Origin: Limonium bicolor
Taxonomy: Eukaryota; Streptophyta; Magnoliopsida; Caryophyllales; Plumbaginaceae
Direction: 5' to 3'
DNA: 64,000 nucleotides
NCBI GenBank assembly: GCA_023374045.1
Contig: CM041779.1
Location: forward strand, 3,286,001 to 3,350,000
Shown here: one piece after another, positions 33,902 to 46,203 of the stretch
How positions within the stretch are numbered: position 1 is the first letter of the stretch
Layout: every line of letters begins with the position of its first letter
Notes under the pieces: generated by a model
Databases searched by the model: none
Told to the model about the DNA's origin: nothing
Seen by the model: the letters and a program-made list of their open reading frames with translations, nothing else
Position numbers and translations under genes: made by a program

Positions 33902-36900
33902 CTTTGAAGCTCCTAAGTCTATTAATGGAGTTTTAACTTCTATCTTCATCTTTAAGGTAATTTCCTAGCATTTCTTGTCAAGCCTTGAAGCAAAACTCTT
34001 CCTAGCATAACAACAAGGGCTCGGCATCAACTAATACTCCAAGGAGGTTATCTAAATCAACATTAATCCAAGGAGCATCTCAAGGTTACCTTAAGGTATT
34101 TTTCATGCTTGAAAATCCTTAAAGCACATTTTTATGTGTAACCGATTTCTACCTCTTCTAAGGTTCTTTTCTTCTTCATTTTCATGAAGGAAAGTTTGTT
34201 CTTCATCTATCTTAAGTGAGCCGAAATCCTAAGGAGAAAAGCTTAAGGTAAATCCTTGGAAAACTACTTACAAATCTACTTAAGATCTTTGTTAAAGATC
34301 TAATTCCTAAACTCCTTCACTTCTTGCATAAGAACCGAAGTGGAGCATCAAATTCCTTGGAGAAAGCTTGGAGATTCAAGAAGAGTTCAAGCACTTAACC
34401 ATTCCTTATTAAGAAGTAAGTTTACTAAGCTAATCTTTATGTTTTAAGCTTGGTTAAGCTTCTAAAAATTATACAAAAATTATGTACACCTTCCAAGGAG
34501 TCTAAAACCGAAACTACATGGTAACATGTACCAAAAATATAATCTATAACATATATGGAAAATATTTACCTTAAGACATATTTTTGTGTCACAAAATTTA
34601 TCAATGATAAACACAAATTCAAGCCAATTTGTCAAGGGCAAATATGCTCTATTTTGAGCTAAAAATCAATCTAAGACATTACAATAATTTTTACATGAGT
34701 TATTTGACTCATATGTATTTATGTATACTTATTATGACTTATAAATCAACTTTTGTATGCTATAAAGTATCTTAAAAATTATGGCCGAATACTTTTGGTA
34801 AATAATAGGTTTTAATGAGCTACTTATGCATATAAACTTATATTATAAAGTTTGGTGAGTTAAAAATATTTTATTAGTGCTTAATTGGCTAATTAATTAA
34901 GTTATGTGGCTAAAATGTAATTTGTTACAAAGTTTGGTGTATATATTATGAAAGCCGAGAGTTAAGGGTGTCCTTGGAGTAAATATGGTATAATATAAGG
35001 TTAGGAATTAAGTTTATGAATTTTAGATAATTTAAACAAGTGTTAAAAAGAAAATTTATAAAGTTTTTGGGCTATTATGTAATTTATAAAACTTATTATG
35101 AAAGTTTGGAGTTGAATATGGGTGAATTCATCATTAAGAGAATTATAAAGTTCACTTCCGAAATTTTGAGGAATTAAATATTTGAACTATAGTTTATAAT
35201 TTATTAAGTAACTATTATAAAGTTTCGGGACTATTATGTAATTTTTGGAAAGAATAGTGTAAAGCCGAGATTCATATAAGTTTATGGGTATATTAATGTA
35301 TTAAGTATAAAATTTGACCTTGGTCAAAATGTTGACCGAAAACTTTGGGTTAAAGTGATTTATGACATGAAATATTAAGTTTATAAAAGTTTTGGGGTGA
35401 TTACGTAATTTATAAGAGTTTAACTATAAAACCGGATCTTATATGGGGCGAAAGCATAATTTGTAGAAATATAAATGTCCACTTGGTAATTAAGGAAATT
35501 AAATATTAAAACTATAGTTTATAAGTTAATATGTAACTTATATAAAGTTTTTGAGGTAAAAATGTAATTATAAGAAATTACATGGCAAAGCCGAAAATGA
35601 ATGTGGCTAATTGGTGAATTATTAAAGTTATGATGTTCAAATAATAATTACCAAATTTATAGTGGTAGTTTAGTGAATTAATTAATTAAGGAAATGAAAC
35701 CATGTATTATAATGTATTTTGGAGTATAAAGTAAAGTTTAAGAAATAAATAAGGTTATAATATAATAACCGAAAAGTATGATGTATTTATGGGATTAAAA
35801 ATATTTGTAGGTCCTATATGGATATTTAAGAAATTTAGAAAAAGAAAATTATGATTCAAGGATTTACGAAATTAAAACTATATGATATACAAGTACAAGT
35901 AATCTACTTATAAAAGAAATAATATTAGTTTGTAATTAATAAAAGGTATGGGAAAAATATACCATTGCGTGACATGTAAATATAATTTGAGGATTTATTA
36001 AATGGTTATGTCATTTAGACAATTATATATATATGTATCATAAATAATACATGTGTATGAAATATATATATTTTAGATTTTTAAGTAAATCAAAAGGAAA
36101 CGAATATAAGGAATTTAATGTGGAAATACAAAATAATATTTGGAGCTATAGTATATTTTAAAATAAAGTTAAGAGGAGGATTAACTAACATGTGACCAAT
36201 AAATGTCATTGATAAAATTATAAACTACTATGTCATTTGGACAATGGTAAAACATGTAACATAAATGGTACATGAATATATAGTTATATACATTAAAGGA
36301 TTTAAAGATAAGTCAAAAGAAATAGCAAATAAGTTATACATCCAATCATGAGGTAATTAAAAGAAATTACCACACAATATAAGTCTTATAAATTAGGACT
36401 ACATGTTTTGGAAATATATAAATACCTTAAATAATAATAAGGAAAAGAGGTTAAAGAAACTACTAAGTATAAAGAAATAAACCTCACAGGAAATAACGAA
36501 TATGAAGTCGTTTCATGAATCAATAAAATTATTATACGAGAGTTACATAAATTAACACTCTCAGATTAATCCTATTCTAGGACATTGTTTGACCAGACGT
36601 TGACCGGGAACTAAACAAGTACAGTCTACGGTGAACGGTATGGGATTCTTGCAACCTGTTTGCTACCGGATTACACCGGCTTGTGTGCTATCTGTTGTTT
36701 GAAATAATGACCAAGATAATTGCATGTAAGATGTTGTATTACTCTTGTGCACTGTTGTGTTGCTTTACTTGCGTGAATGATACTAACTATAACGTGTATG
36801 TCCCACGCATACAACACTACATTACCAGTGGATTAAATACATGTGTTTTATCATACCGAGAACTTGTACTCAAGTTTCTCACTAACTTCACTTTATAGCA

Positions 36901-37371
36901 AACGTCGTTAACCTAAACGTGATAATCGACAATACACATTGTGTTCTTGATTAACTTCTTTATGTGACATCTAACAAATTCTATACTACGAGAAGCGAGG
37001 AGCCCAGTTGGATCTGGCCATGCATGCTACTGGAGCTGTACCTGTCACAGGTCGTCTCCTATACAATTTACATCGCGACGTGAGTTTTGGGTGCACTATG
37101 TCACTCACCGGCGGCGTACCGGAACAGTTCAAGTGGGGAGGAAGACTTTATTCCTCTCGAGGGTTCGATTCCCACCTCTTTTAAGTGTAGGAGTTAACTA
37201 CGTTATCTTCTGAGGGACTAATTACCCACCTTTCCTTTTTAACGAGGTCACTATACCTCCACTATATTGACATACTCATATACACCTGTCAGTCCCACTA
37301 TGTGGACCCGACAACTATTAAAAGATTACAGATCACCTAACTCGACCTTCTGAAGTCTGTTCGGTGTGACA
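33902..37371 (+). repeat. plus-strand chromovirus LTR segment (G1)
   Basis: AT-rich, non-coding. Its start (GAAGCTCCTAAGTCTATTAATGGAGTTTTAA) resembles the first 80 bp after 50497, and phrases such as AAAGTTTGGTG and the ACGGTGAACGGTA block recur in G0 and in 50497-55412. It ends CGGTGTGACA, a decayed form of GGGTGTTACA. The true 5' end TGAAATACC is missing, so this is a partial copy. Confidence 0.5.
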
Positions 37372-37378
37372 TTGTTGT

Positions 37379-40300
37379 TGTAACACCCCAACCGTAACCT
37401 TCACACTTAATCAACAATCGCAGCGGAAATAATAACTTAACCATATACCAAAAAGGGTGGTGCTACACGCCGTTAGCCACCCACGTGGCTAACAAGGCTG
37501 TTACATACAATGTATCGGTCTGATTACGAGAATCCCGAGCATAATTACAACCTTTCAAAAATCACCTATCCAAAAGAATCACCATATACCGAGTGTAACT
37601 GTGCAAAAATCACCAACTAGATCCACATCTACCAAAAGTATACGACCTCGAGTGTACAGGCACTACTCGGGTTCAACATCCAAAAATAGCAAAAGTATCA
37701 ACAATCTAGGATCTAAAGCCATTCTGCTTCCTCGATCCTCATCCTGCAAATAAACATAGCCCCTAAAAGGGGTCAGCAACCTTTTGCTGGCATGGTTAAC
37801 GTGTAGCCCGCTGACTACCGGGATACACACAACTATTTGTCATGATAACATGGCGTTGATTTTAACATACAACAGGCATATACTTAACAAGATTTATTGC
37901 AGAACAATAACAACACATACATAATGAAAACAATTCACTTTAGGAACCAACCAACATAGTTAGTCAACTTGTAAGCCGAGAGAATGACTTCATCCTCATA
38001 TTAAGCTTAACACAAATCACATTACTGTTTTGTTAGTCAAATGAATAACTTAACTTAAAAGATGAGACGGGTATAGTGACCCAAGCAAATCAACACATAA
38101 TTTCCCCCTAGCCCGAGTGGAAGTCAGGTAGGTAAGCTTTGGCTAAGCTAGTGGGAGGTTGAAGTCCAAAAAGGAAGACAACCCTAACATAGGGAGAGAG
38201 CCGAATCTGATTTAGATATCAACCCCCATACATACACGCGTGACCGGAACGACCGGATTCCTCACTCCCCAGTTAGCACTTGTTAGAAGTCCTACAGTGT
38301 GAACTTAACACAATCTCTCACAAGTAAGTGTTCAAGTCCAGTTAGACATACAAGGGAAGCAAGACATAAACCAGCAACACCAACCACAACCAAACACACA
38401 TAGCCGGGTTAGAACGTTCCTTAGGTTGGGAACGTTATTACCGGATACCGTTCTCTTACGTTCCTAGCTTTGGTTAATTAATAGTTAGCACGTATTCGAG
38501 GTTACCGGTATCAGTACGCACACGTCACATTAATAACAAGGACTGTAAACTCGTTTCATGATTTAATCTTACAAGGTTGTAAACACACAGAAATACAAAT
38601 AACACACAAGCCGGTGTAAACCGGTAGGCAACAGACTGCAAGAAAACCATACCTTGGTCCTTGCTGTGATTGGTTTCCACCGTTGGAGAATCCTATACAC
38701 ATTTAGTAATGTCGGTTAATTAATGTACTACACCCTTATTAATTTGCTACGTTGCATTTCTAGTTTATTTTACTTTTGCATTTTGTCATACTTTCCATCC
38801 TTTTAGTTGTCATTATAACCCACCTAACATGTCCTAAACAACTCCCGCAAACGGAAGTCAAATCGGGGCTCAAAGCAAATTATGACCAAAACAGTGACAT
38901 GTCCGAACTTGTGTCCGGACATCAACGTTCGGACACAAGTCGAGACTTAGAAGATGAAAACAGGCGATTGTCCGAACTTGTGTCCGGACATTAAAGTTCG
39001 GACACAAGTCAAAGCGAAAACTGGGAAAATTTTTCATGCGTCCAAACTTGTGTCCGGACATCAAAGGTCGGACACAAGTCGAGGCAAAATCTGGGAAAAT
39101 TCTTTCAAGCGTCCGGACTTCGAAGGTCGGACGGAAGTCCGGACACACTTAAAACTCCGAAAAAATTTTACGCAACGGGCATGTCCGAACTTCCAAGTCC
39201 AGACGGAAGTTCGGACGTGCCTGAAAGTTCATTTAACAGTGGTGATTTCAACACAGAAACACCCAAACCATATACAATTTTTGGCATGATCTCCCCATGG
39301 TTATTACATGTTTCCCCCACATTATTTAGCCCACCAAAACACTTTGACATCAACTCATTCCAAAACACTAATTTGTACACAAATCCCATCATTTTGACAA
39401 CAACACCACAATGCACATAACCCTTAAAATTTGGATCTTAACAACATCAAACTAAACACTGAATTTCCTCATATTATTAGCAACACCTGCATTGCACTCA
39501 ACATTTATTTGCACCAAAACGAAACACATTCATAGCTCACAATTAGTTGAAGGTAAGTCAATTACCTTTGGTTTTCTTTCCAACCTTTCCCCTTCTTTTT
39601 ACTTCTTGTTCCACAACCGGTTATCAACGGGATTTATTGCTACACTAATGACCATGCCAAGATAACCACAATGAGTATTTAGGGTTTATGAGCACCATTT
39701 CATTAACCCTAGAATTTAGAAATTACTTGCAACACATTGGAGGGAATTACCTTCTACTTCAAAATGAAGTGTTTGGCAATGGACTTAGGGCTAGCTCCAA
39801 CACCTCTTGAAGATTTAACAAGCTTGAATAAAGAGAAACAATGGTGCTTAGCACACATTAAAATCGGTCACCCTAAAAATGGGGGAATGAATAGATTTTG
39901 AGTTATTTCTTACCTTAGAACAACAAGAAGATGATTGGCTTCAAGAATATGAAGTTTTCTCTTCAAAATGTGGTACACCCATGGAGATGAAGTATGGAGT
40001 TTTGAGATTCTAAAAGATGCAAAATAATCCCCAAGATGAGAGGAGTATTTTGGTGTTAAAATTACTTGATTTGGAGCTAGGATGATGAAGTTACAAAGAG
40101 GTGAAGTTGGGGTTGTTCTTTGGCTTGCAAATCGCCATGGTTGGGCACAAAGAGGAGAGAGAGCTGGGAGAGGGGGAATCGGTGAGGAAGAATGAGGGAG
40201 AGAGAGAGTGTGAGAGAGAATAAAGTGAGTTGTATTTTATTGTTTTGTATTTTAGTAAATAAGGTGGAATTAATTAGATGGAGAGGGGGCTGCTTCACGT

Positions 40301-40703
40301 GAGACACAAGAGAGGGGGAAGAAAAGTCTGATTTTATTTTTTACAATGTGAGAGAGTGGCACTTGGTCATTAGCAGATAACACCCGTTAATTCCCGAACT
40401 GTCAGTTCTAACAGTCCGGGTCCGGTTTCCGGAATATATGTGTATATTATATTTTTTTTGATTCTAAAAATTCTTAGACTTAAATTAGTATATAATTATA
40501 GTTATAAAATCAACTATAATTTATACAAGTCCGTTTTAAACGTTTAAAGTCACGTTTTTCGGTTTTCTCGAAAAACGTGCTTTTAATCCATTATTTGGAT
40601 TCGTTTTCTTCGGGAATTTCTCCCACATGTTATTAGGACTTAATTAGTCTTAACATATAATAATTATATAATTAACTAACATATTAAGGTTTGGGGTATT
40701 TCA
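37379..40703 (-). repeat. 3' LTR of element F
   Basis: 3325 bp, plus-strand ends TGTAACACCCC and GGGGTATTTCA. It is a close copy of the 5' LTR but shorter by 142 bp, mostly because its hairpin array has two units fewer. Confidence 0.93.
38899..39222. repeat. GTCCGAAC...GTTCGGAC hairpin array, 3' LTR of F
   Basis: Three full units of about 70 bp plus two variant units. A unit reads GTCCGAACTTGTGTCCGGAC, a short loop ATCAA, then GTTCGGACACAAGTC, then an A-rich spacer (GCGAAAACTGGGAAAATTT). The two halves pair at 13 of 15 positions. The last two units swap the arm sequence to GGACGGAAGTCCGGAC and AAGTTCGGACG. Confidence 0.88.
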
Positions 40704-40718
40704 ATCTACCCCCCTTAA
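40704..40718 (-). other. polypurine tract of element F
   Basis: Minus strand TTAAGGGGGGTAGAT directly before the 3' LTR. Confidence 0.8.
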
Positions 40719-40983
40719 AAGAACTTTGTCCCCAAAGTTCACACTTCCCACGCATCTTATATTAGAACACGGGGATTACTCTGAAACAACGCTTCCATAA
40801 CACACACAAACATTCTTTACATCACATCGGACTCAAGGTCCCGGTAACATAATATCACTTAGACTCAAAGGTCTATAACATAACAACATAGACATGTATT
40901 CCAATACATGCCGTACATACATAACCGAAACGGCTCTACCCCCCTTAAATAGGGGTACGCCCCGTACCCTATACATACAAATA

Positions 40984-43900
40984 CTAAGAAGTAAACAGCG
41001 ACGGGTACTTCGCCCTCATTTCTCCCAGCTCCCAAGTGGCCTCCTCGACTTCCTGGTTAGACCAGAGAACCTTCACCAATCTCACAGACTTATGGCGAGT
41101 GTCTCGAGTCTTAGTGTCCAGGATCCGGACGGGAGTCTCCACTGATCGCATGGTCGGCTCTAGTGTTAGCCTCTCGGGCTGAAGTACATGAGACGGATGA
41201 GACATATATTTCTTCAACTGGGACACATGAAATACATCATGTACCTTGCCCAGCTCAGCAGGTAAATCAAGCCTGTAGCTACCGGGCCTATCCGCTCCGT
41301 CACAACATAAGGCCCCACATATTTCGGGCTCAACTTGCCTTTCTGGCCAAAACGAAACACCCTTCATGGGGATACTCTAAGAAATACCTGATCGCCCACG
41401 GCGAACTCCAGGTCACGTCTGCGCACATCGGCGTATGATTTCTGTCTATCCTGAGCTGCTTTCATGTTAGCCCGGATCTGGCGTACTTCTGCTTGTACTT
41501 GCTCTAAATACTCAGGTCCTATAATGACCGTCTCACTCGACTCATCCCAGCATAATGGTGTGCAGCATGGTCTACCGTACAAAGCCTGGAAGGGAGACAT
41601 CTTGATCAAAGCATGGTAACTGTTGTTGTAGCTAAACTCGATCAGATGTAACTTATCAATCCAGCTGGTCTGAAAGTCAAGTGCACATGCACGTAACATA
41701 TCCTCAAGCGTCTGTATGGTGCGCTCACTCTGGCCATCTGTCTGTGGGTGGAACGCCGTACTCAACTTCAGTTCGGTACCAAGCGCTTCCCGTGTACTTC
41801 TCCAGTACCTCGAGAGGAATCTGGTATCCCTATCAGACACGATAGTCTTCGGTACTCCATGATGTCTACTATCTCTCACGGTCGAAGAGCTCTGCTAGCT
41901 TCGCCACTTTCCAGTGTCCTTCATCGGAATGAATCGGGCCACCTTGGTCAGTCGGTCAACAACGACCCATATCATATTCAAGCCTCCCCGAGTAGGCGGA
42001 AGCCCAACAACGAAGTCCATGGAAATATCATGGAACTTCCACTCAGGAACAGGCATCGGCTGTACCATACCACCAGGACGACGGTGCTCAAACTTGACCT
42101 TCTGGCAAGTGAGACACCTAACAACATAGTCTGTCACATCTTTCTTCATACCGGTCCACCAGAAATATCTCTTCATACTCTTGTACATCTTTGAAGCTCC
42201 GGGGTGAATAGAAGTAGAAGAACAGTGTGATTCACTCAGTATGCGCTCCTTCAGCTCAGCGCTACTTCGTGGGATGCAAAGTCGGCCATTCAGCCTGATC
42301 AAGTCATCATCATGAAGTCGGAAATCATACTTTTGGCTCTCGAATGTGCCGTCAATCAGCTTCTGTCTGATCTCTTGCATGTACTGATCTGACATCTGAG
42401 CACTCCGCACCTCATCAACCAAGCTAGAGTGAGAGATTAGCGAATGGAGAGAGTGTGCTCGGCGACTCAATGCATCAGCTACAATGTTTGCTTTACCTTC
42501 CTTGTACTGAAGGTTAATATCGTAATCAGTAAGGAATTCAACCCATCTTCTTTGCCTCATGTTCAACTCCTTCTGAGTGAACAGGTATTTCAAACTCTTG
42601 TGATCTGAATAAATCGTCACATTCACTCCATACAAATGGTGTCGCCATATCTTCAAGGCGAAGACAATGGCACCCAATTCTAAATCATGTGTAGGATAAT
42701 TTTCTTCATGTCGCTTCAACTGTCGGGAGGCGTAGGCCACGACCTTCCCGTGTTGCATCAAAACACAACCCATTCCTTTACCCGACGCATCACAGTACAC
42801 CTCAAAACCATCAGTACCCTCTGGTATAGTAAGAACTGGTGCAGAAGTCAAAGCATCCTTGAGACTCTGGAATGAGCTCTCACAGTCAACTGTCCACTCA
42901 AACGGTGCATCCTTCTTCATTAAGGATGTCAACGGTTTCGAAACACTAGAAAAATTCTTCACAAACCTCCGATAATAACCTGCCAGACCGAGGAAGCTCC
43001 GGATGTCGGTAACCGTCTTCGGTCTAGGCCAGGTGCGCACAGCATCAATCTTGGCCGGATCCACAGCGATCCCGGCCTCAGAAATAACATGACCAAGAAA
43101 AGAGACTTGGTCCAACCAAAATTCACACTTCGAGAACTTCGCATAAAGCTGGTTCTCTCTCAATGTCTGCAATACACTCCTCAGGTGATTTTCATGCTCA
43201 ACCTTGGACTTAGAATAAAGAATATCATCGATGAAGACAACTACTGACTTATCCAACTGCTCTCGAAACAAACGATTCATCAAGTCCATAAACTTTGCCG
43301 GTGCATTAGATAACCCAAACGGCATGACCGTGAATTCATAGTGTCCATATCTGGTTCGGAATGCGGTCTTCTCAATCACTGTCCCTGATAGCAATCTGAT
43401 GGTAACCCGATCGCAGATCGATCTTAGAGAACACAGATGCACCTCTCAGCTGATCAAACAAATCATCGATACGTGGCAATGGGTAACGGTTCTTCACCGT
43501 CACAGCATTCAGCTCTCTGTAATCGATGCAGAGGCGGAGACTACCATCCTTTTTCTTCACAAAAAGGACTGGTGCTCCCCATGGTGAAACGCTAGGGCGA
43601 TAAATCCCTTGTCAGTAGGTCTCTCAGCTGCTCTTTGAGCTCTGTCATCTCAGCTGGAGCCATACGGTAGGGCGCCTTCGCTATCGGTCCGGTGCCCGGC
43701 CAAGTCAATCTCAAACTCAACTGCCCGTGTAGGCGGCATGCCTGGGAGCTCCTTAGGAAAGACATCAGGAAACTCCGACACAACCGGCACATCTGGGCTA
43801 AACTCAGGGTCTCTCTCTATGTCCTGGACATAGCAGAGGTATACATCATTCTTTCTTCTGATCTCATGATACATGGCCATGGCGGAGATGATCTGTGTCG

Positions 43901-44305
43901 AAGGCTCCCTGGGCCTCTGGCGGTATGAAATGGCAACCCCAGACGGACTCCGAAGAAGCAGACGATGCTCGGCACATATGATTCGGCCCTTGTGCCGCTC
44001 CAACCAGTTCATCCCCACAATCACATCAAATCCGAGTCCCTCGAACTCTATCATGTCGATCGGGAACTCTTCATTCTTAATTCGAACGGTGGCATCTCGG
44101 TAATAACGGGTGCATCTGATCCGCTCCTTAGACGGGAGAGTGACTAGGAAGTCAGGCATCTCCTCCCCGTCTAACCCCAGTCTCCTCGCAAATGAGAGTG
44201 AGACAAATGTATGTGAGGCTCCAGAGTCAAACAGGATCGACGCATCCACGCCATTCACAGGGAAGGTACCGGTGAGAATAGTGCCGCTTCTGCCGGCCTC
44301 TGCCT
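40984..44305 (-). pseudogene. chromovirus pol (PR-RT-RH-IN-CHD) of element F, frameshifted
   Basis: Aspartic protease DSGASHTF lies at about 44210-44232. Reverse transcriptase begins in [20 protein letters not shown] (about 43500) and has [10 protein letters not shown] at about 43225, which lacks the isoleucine usual after FIDDIL. RNase H has [11 protein letters not shown] (about 42780), integrase has its HHCC zinc site (about 42100-42215) and core motifs MDFVVGLPP and SDRDTRFLSRYW, and a chromodomain-like tail ends LGEMRAKYPSLF at 40984. Frameshifts or stops lie near 43690, 43590, 43420, 41890 and 41365. The enzymes would copy and integrate the element; this copy cannot make them. Confidence 0.92.
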
Positions 44306-45431
44306 CTGTACACACACTCAGTGTACCTTCCTTTCCGAGTGCAGCGCCTAATTTATTTCATAAACTCGATAAGTATATTGGTAACAACACGGGTGGAATA
44401 TTTAGGAAATCAACACTGCTTTATTCATAAAACTCATCCTTACACCATGGTGGTATTACATTTGGCTACATCACTTAATACTTAGCATACTCAATGCATC
44501 ACATACTCAACATACAACTGACTTCACACTTTACATGATTACACATAACTTCAAAACTGTCTAAAGGTTAAGTTCAAACGTCCAGGTTTCATGTGTGTGG
44601 CATTGATTATTGTCGGAGGCGCTGTATTCAACTTGATCTTCTTGATACCATGATACAGTATCCTTGACTGCCCACCCATGATTAACACATCACCAGACTC
44701 CAACATTAGCTTCCTTGCGAGGTCCGCACGCTTCTGCTCGCCATACATAAACACTGCGGTATCACCAATGGACCAAGACACCACGGGTACTCCCTTACTT
44801 AGAGACTCGGGTGTTTCGTCCTTATCTTGGTGTAAACCCAATCTTCCACCTTTTTTAGAAGTTGACAATACACAAATCTGCCTTGATACTCGGAATTTGT
44901 CCGGTTCAACTTGCTGAGCAATTCCCACGGTGTGGTTAACAACCGCAAGGAACTCCTCAGGTATACTCGGTATGGTCTCCATCTTCAGCTCGTGTGTCCT
45001 GATATGTCTTGGTGTAAGGGTTCCAATCCTTACCCATGCACATCATCTTTAAATTCATTTTCGCCCCACTTGGGTATTCGGGTGTGTAGAAACCTCCAGG
45101 TGCTGCTCCAAGCTCGTTGCATCGTCGAATGATATGGATTTGTGCTTCGGGTGTCAGGTATCCTTTATTAATATCATACCTGGTTGGATAACCTGACACT
45201 GTTCTGTCGGATAGTCGGCGATGTCGATGGTGATCCCGGGGTTCGGTGTGGGTGGGATTGGATAACAAATATTGAAGGTTCCTAAGGTTTAGAATTTCCT
45301 AATTTAGGTGGTTTTCACATTATACTTTAACTCATTACTCACATGGTTGTATGTTTAGACTCACTAATACACATGCATAAAATGCGGTAAGCAATCACTT
45401 ATTTCACTTAACTTAACGGTTTAGGTGGTAC
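44306..45431 (-). other. candidate spliceosomal intron enclosing the AlkB segment
   Basis: On the minus strand a donor AGACCAG|GTACC at 45431 ends gag in phase 1. An acceptor GTGTGTACAG| at 44306 opens pol at AGGCAGAGGCCGG, also phase 1. Joining them reads through in frame from gag into protease with no stop. A shorter alternative acceptor AAACCTTAG| at 45282 would leave the AlkB segment in the mRNA, but out of the AlkB frame as the sequence stands. Pyrimidine content before the distal acceptor is weak. Confidence 0.45.
44551..45268 (-). pseudogene. AlkB-like 2-oxoglutarate/Fe(II) dioxygenase domain in a retrotransposon
   Basis: N-terminal part (about 45215-44995): GYLTPEAQIHIIRRCNELG, GGFYTPEYPSGAKMNLKMM, then GKDWNPYTKTY. 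A frame change near 44985 separates it from the C-terminal part: RLGLHQDKDE, SWSIGDTAVFMYGEQKR, LESGDVLIMGGQSRILYHGI and RLNLTFRQF before the stop at 44551. Iron ligands are visible: His (44830-44832), Asp (44824-44826) and distal His (44650-44652). The 2OG-binding Arg is in the final RLNLTFR. AlkB proteins oxidatively demethylate nucleic acid bases. Motifs are closest to plant ALKBH1-type proteins, and the span (about 235 residues) covers a whole catalytic domain. It lies between gag and protease on the coding strand. Apart from the one shift, the domain is well kept. Confidence 0.85.
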
Positions 45432-45776
45432 CTGGTCTAGAAGAGGATCCTAGTGCCTCTGACCGGTCCACCACATTCAGGGCAGCCTTGCCTGCTCCCG
45501 GCCCCTTCCCCTTCTGGGAATCAGTATTCCCTTGCCCTGAGGATGGCTGATAGGTAGCTTTCGGGCCTTCAGTGGTCGCGGCGGCCTTACCCTTCCACTG
45601 CCCCCTAGGCCTATAGTTTCTGCCATCGGGGTTCTGGTAGCACTCGAAGTCACGGTGCCCCAGCTTCTTGCAGTAGTGACACTGCACATCATTCCCCTTG
45701 CAGTCCTTACCGGGATGGTCACCCTTGTACCACTTACAGAAGTAGTGGCGCTCCGGTCCAGAGCCCGTACTGGCTG

Positions 45777-45856
45777 CTATCACAACACACAATCAGTACA
45801 CACTTTACAATGTAGCAATACATACTTGAATTCAGTATTCGGAATTAATTAGTTAC
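45777..45856 (-). other. gag intron 2 of element F
   Basis: 80 bp, GT-AG, phase 1, with in-frame stops if not removed. Splicing joins a lysine/proline-rich region to the zinc-finger exon. Confidence 0.6.
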
Positions 45857-46115
45857 CCTTGGGCGGGTGAGAGCGTAAGGGCTTAGCCGCATAAGCATAG
45901 GTGAGCTTCAGCGGCTCCTCAGTGGTAGTGGGCTGGGCTTGGCCCTTGCCATCCTGTTGCTGGCCCTTCTGGGGCTGAGGGTAAGGTTTCCTCTTCTTCC
46001 CTCCTTGGTACCCTTGCGAGCTTTGGCCCTCGCTCGAGACCTTGCGCTTATGCGCATTCTCCTCGTCCCTCAGACGGACGGTGATCTCCACCTTAGCAGC
46101 GGCATGATAGCACTC

Positions 46116-46203
46116 CTGAAGTTCAAGGTGTTAGTCATGCCCCGCAACACATTTACACACTCATATAATAACTCATTCACACTTAGACATTATTTGAAGA
46201 TAC
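46116..46203 (-). other. gag intron 1 of element F
   Basis: 88 bp, GT-AG, phase 0. Both splice sites are good, and the joined exons give a gag order (NTLQ then ECYHAA) found in related chromovirus gags without an intron. Confidence 0.65.

Noticed and set aside
38899..39289. Open frames and a CRISPR-like repeat-spacer look in the GTCCGAAC array (also 48549-49246)
   Set aside because: Plant LTR context, palindromic units and spacers that are copies of one another. The frames follow from the repeat period.
40077..40307. Open frames in the F LTRs (also 49878-50102)
   Set aside because: They lie in LTR U3/R-like sequence, are low-complexity and are not consistently open between the two LTR copies.
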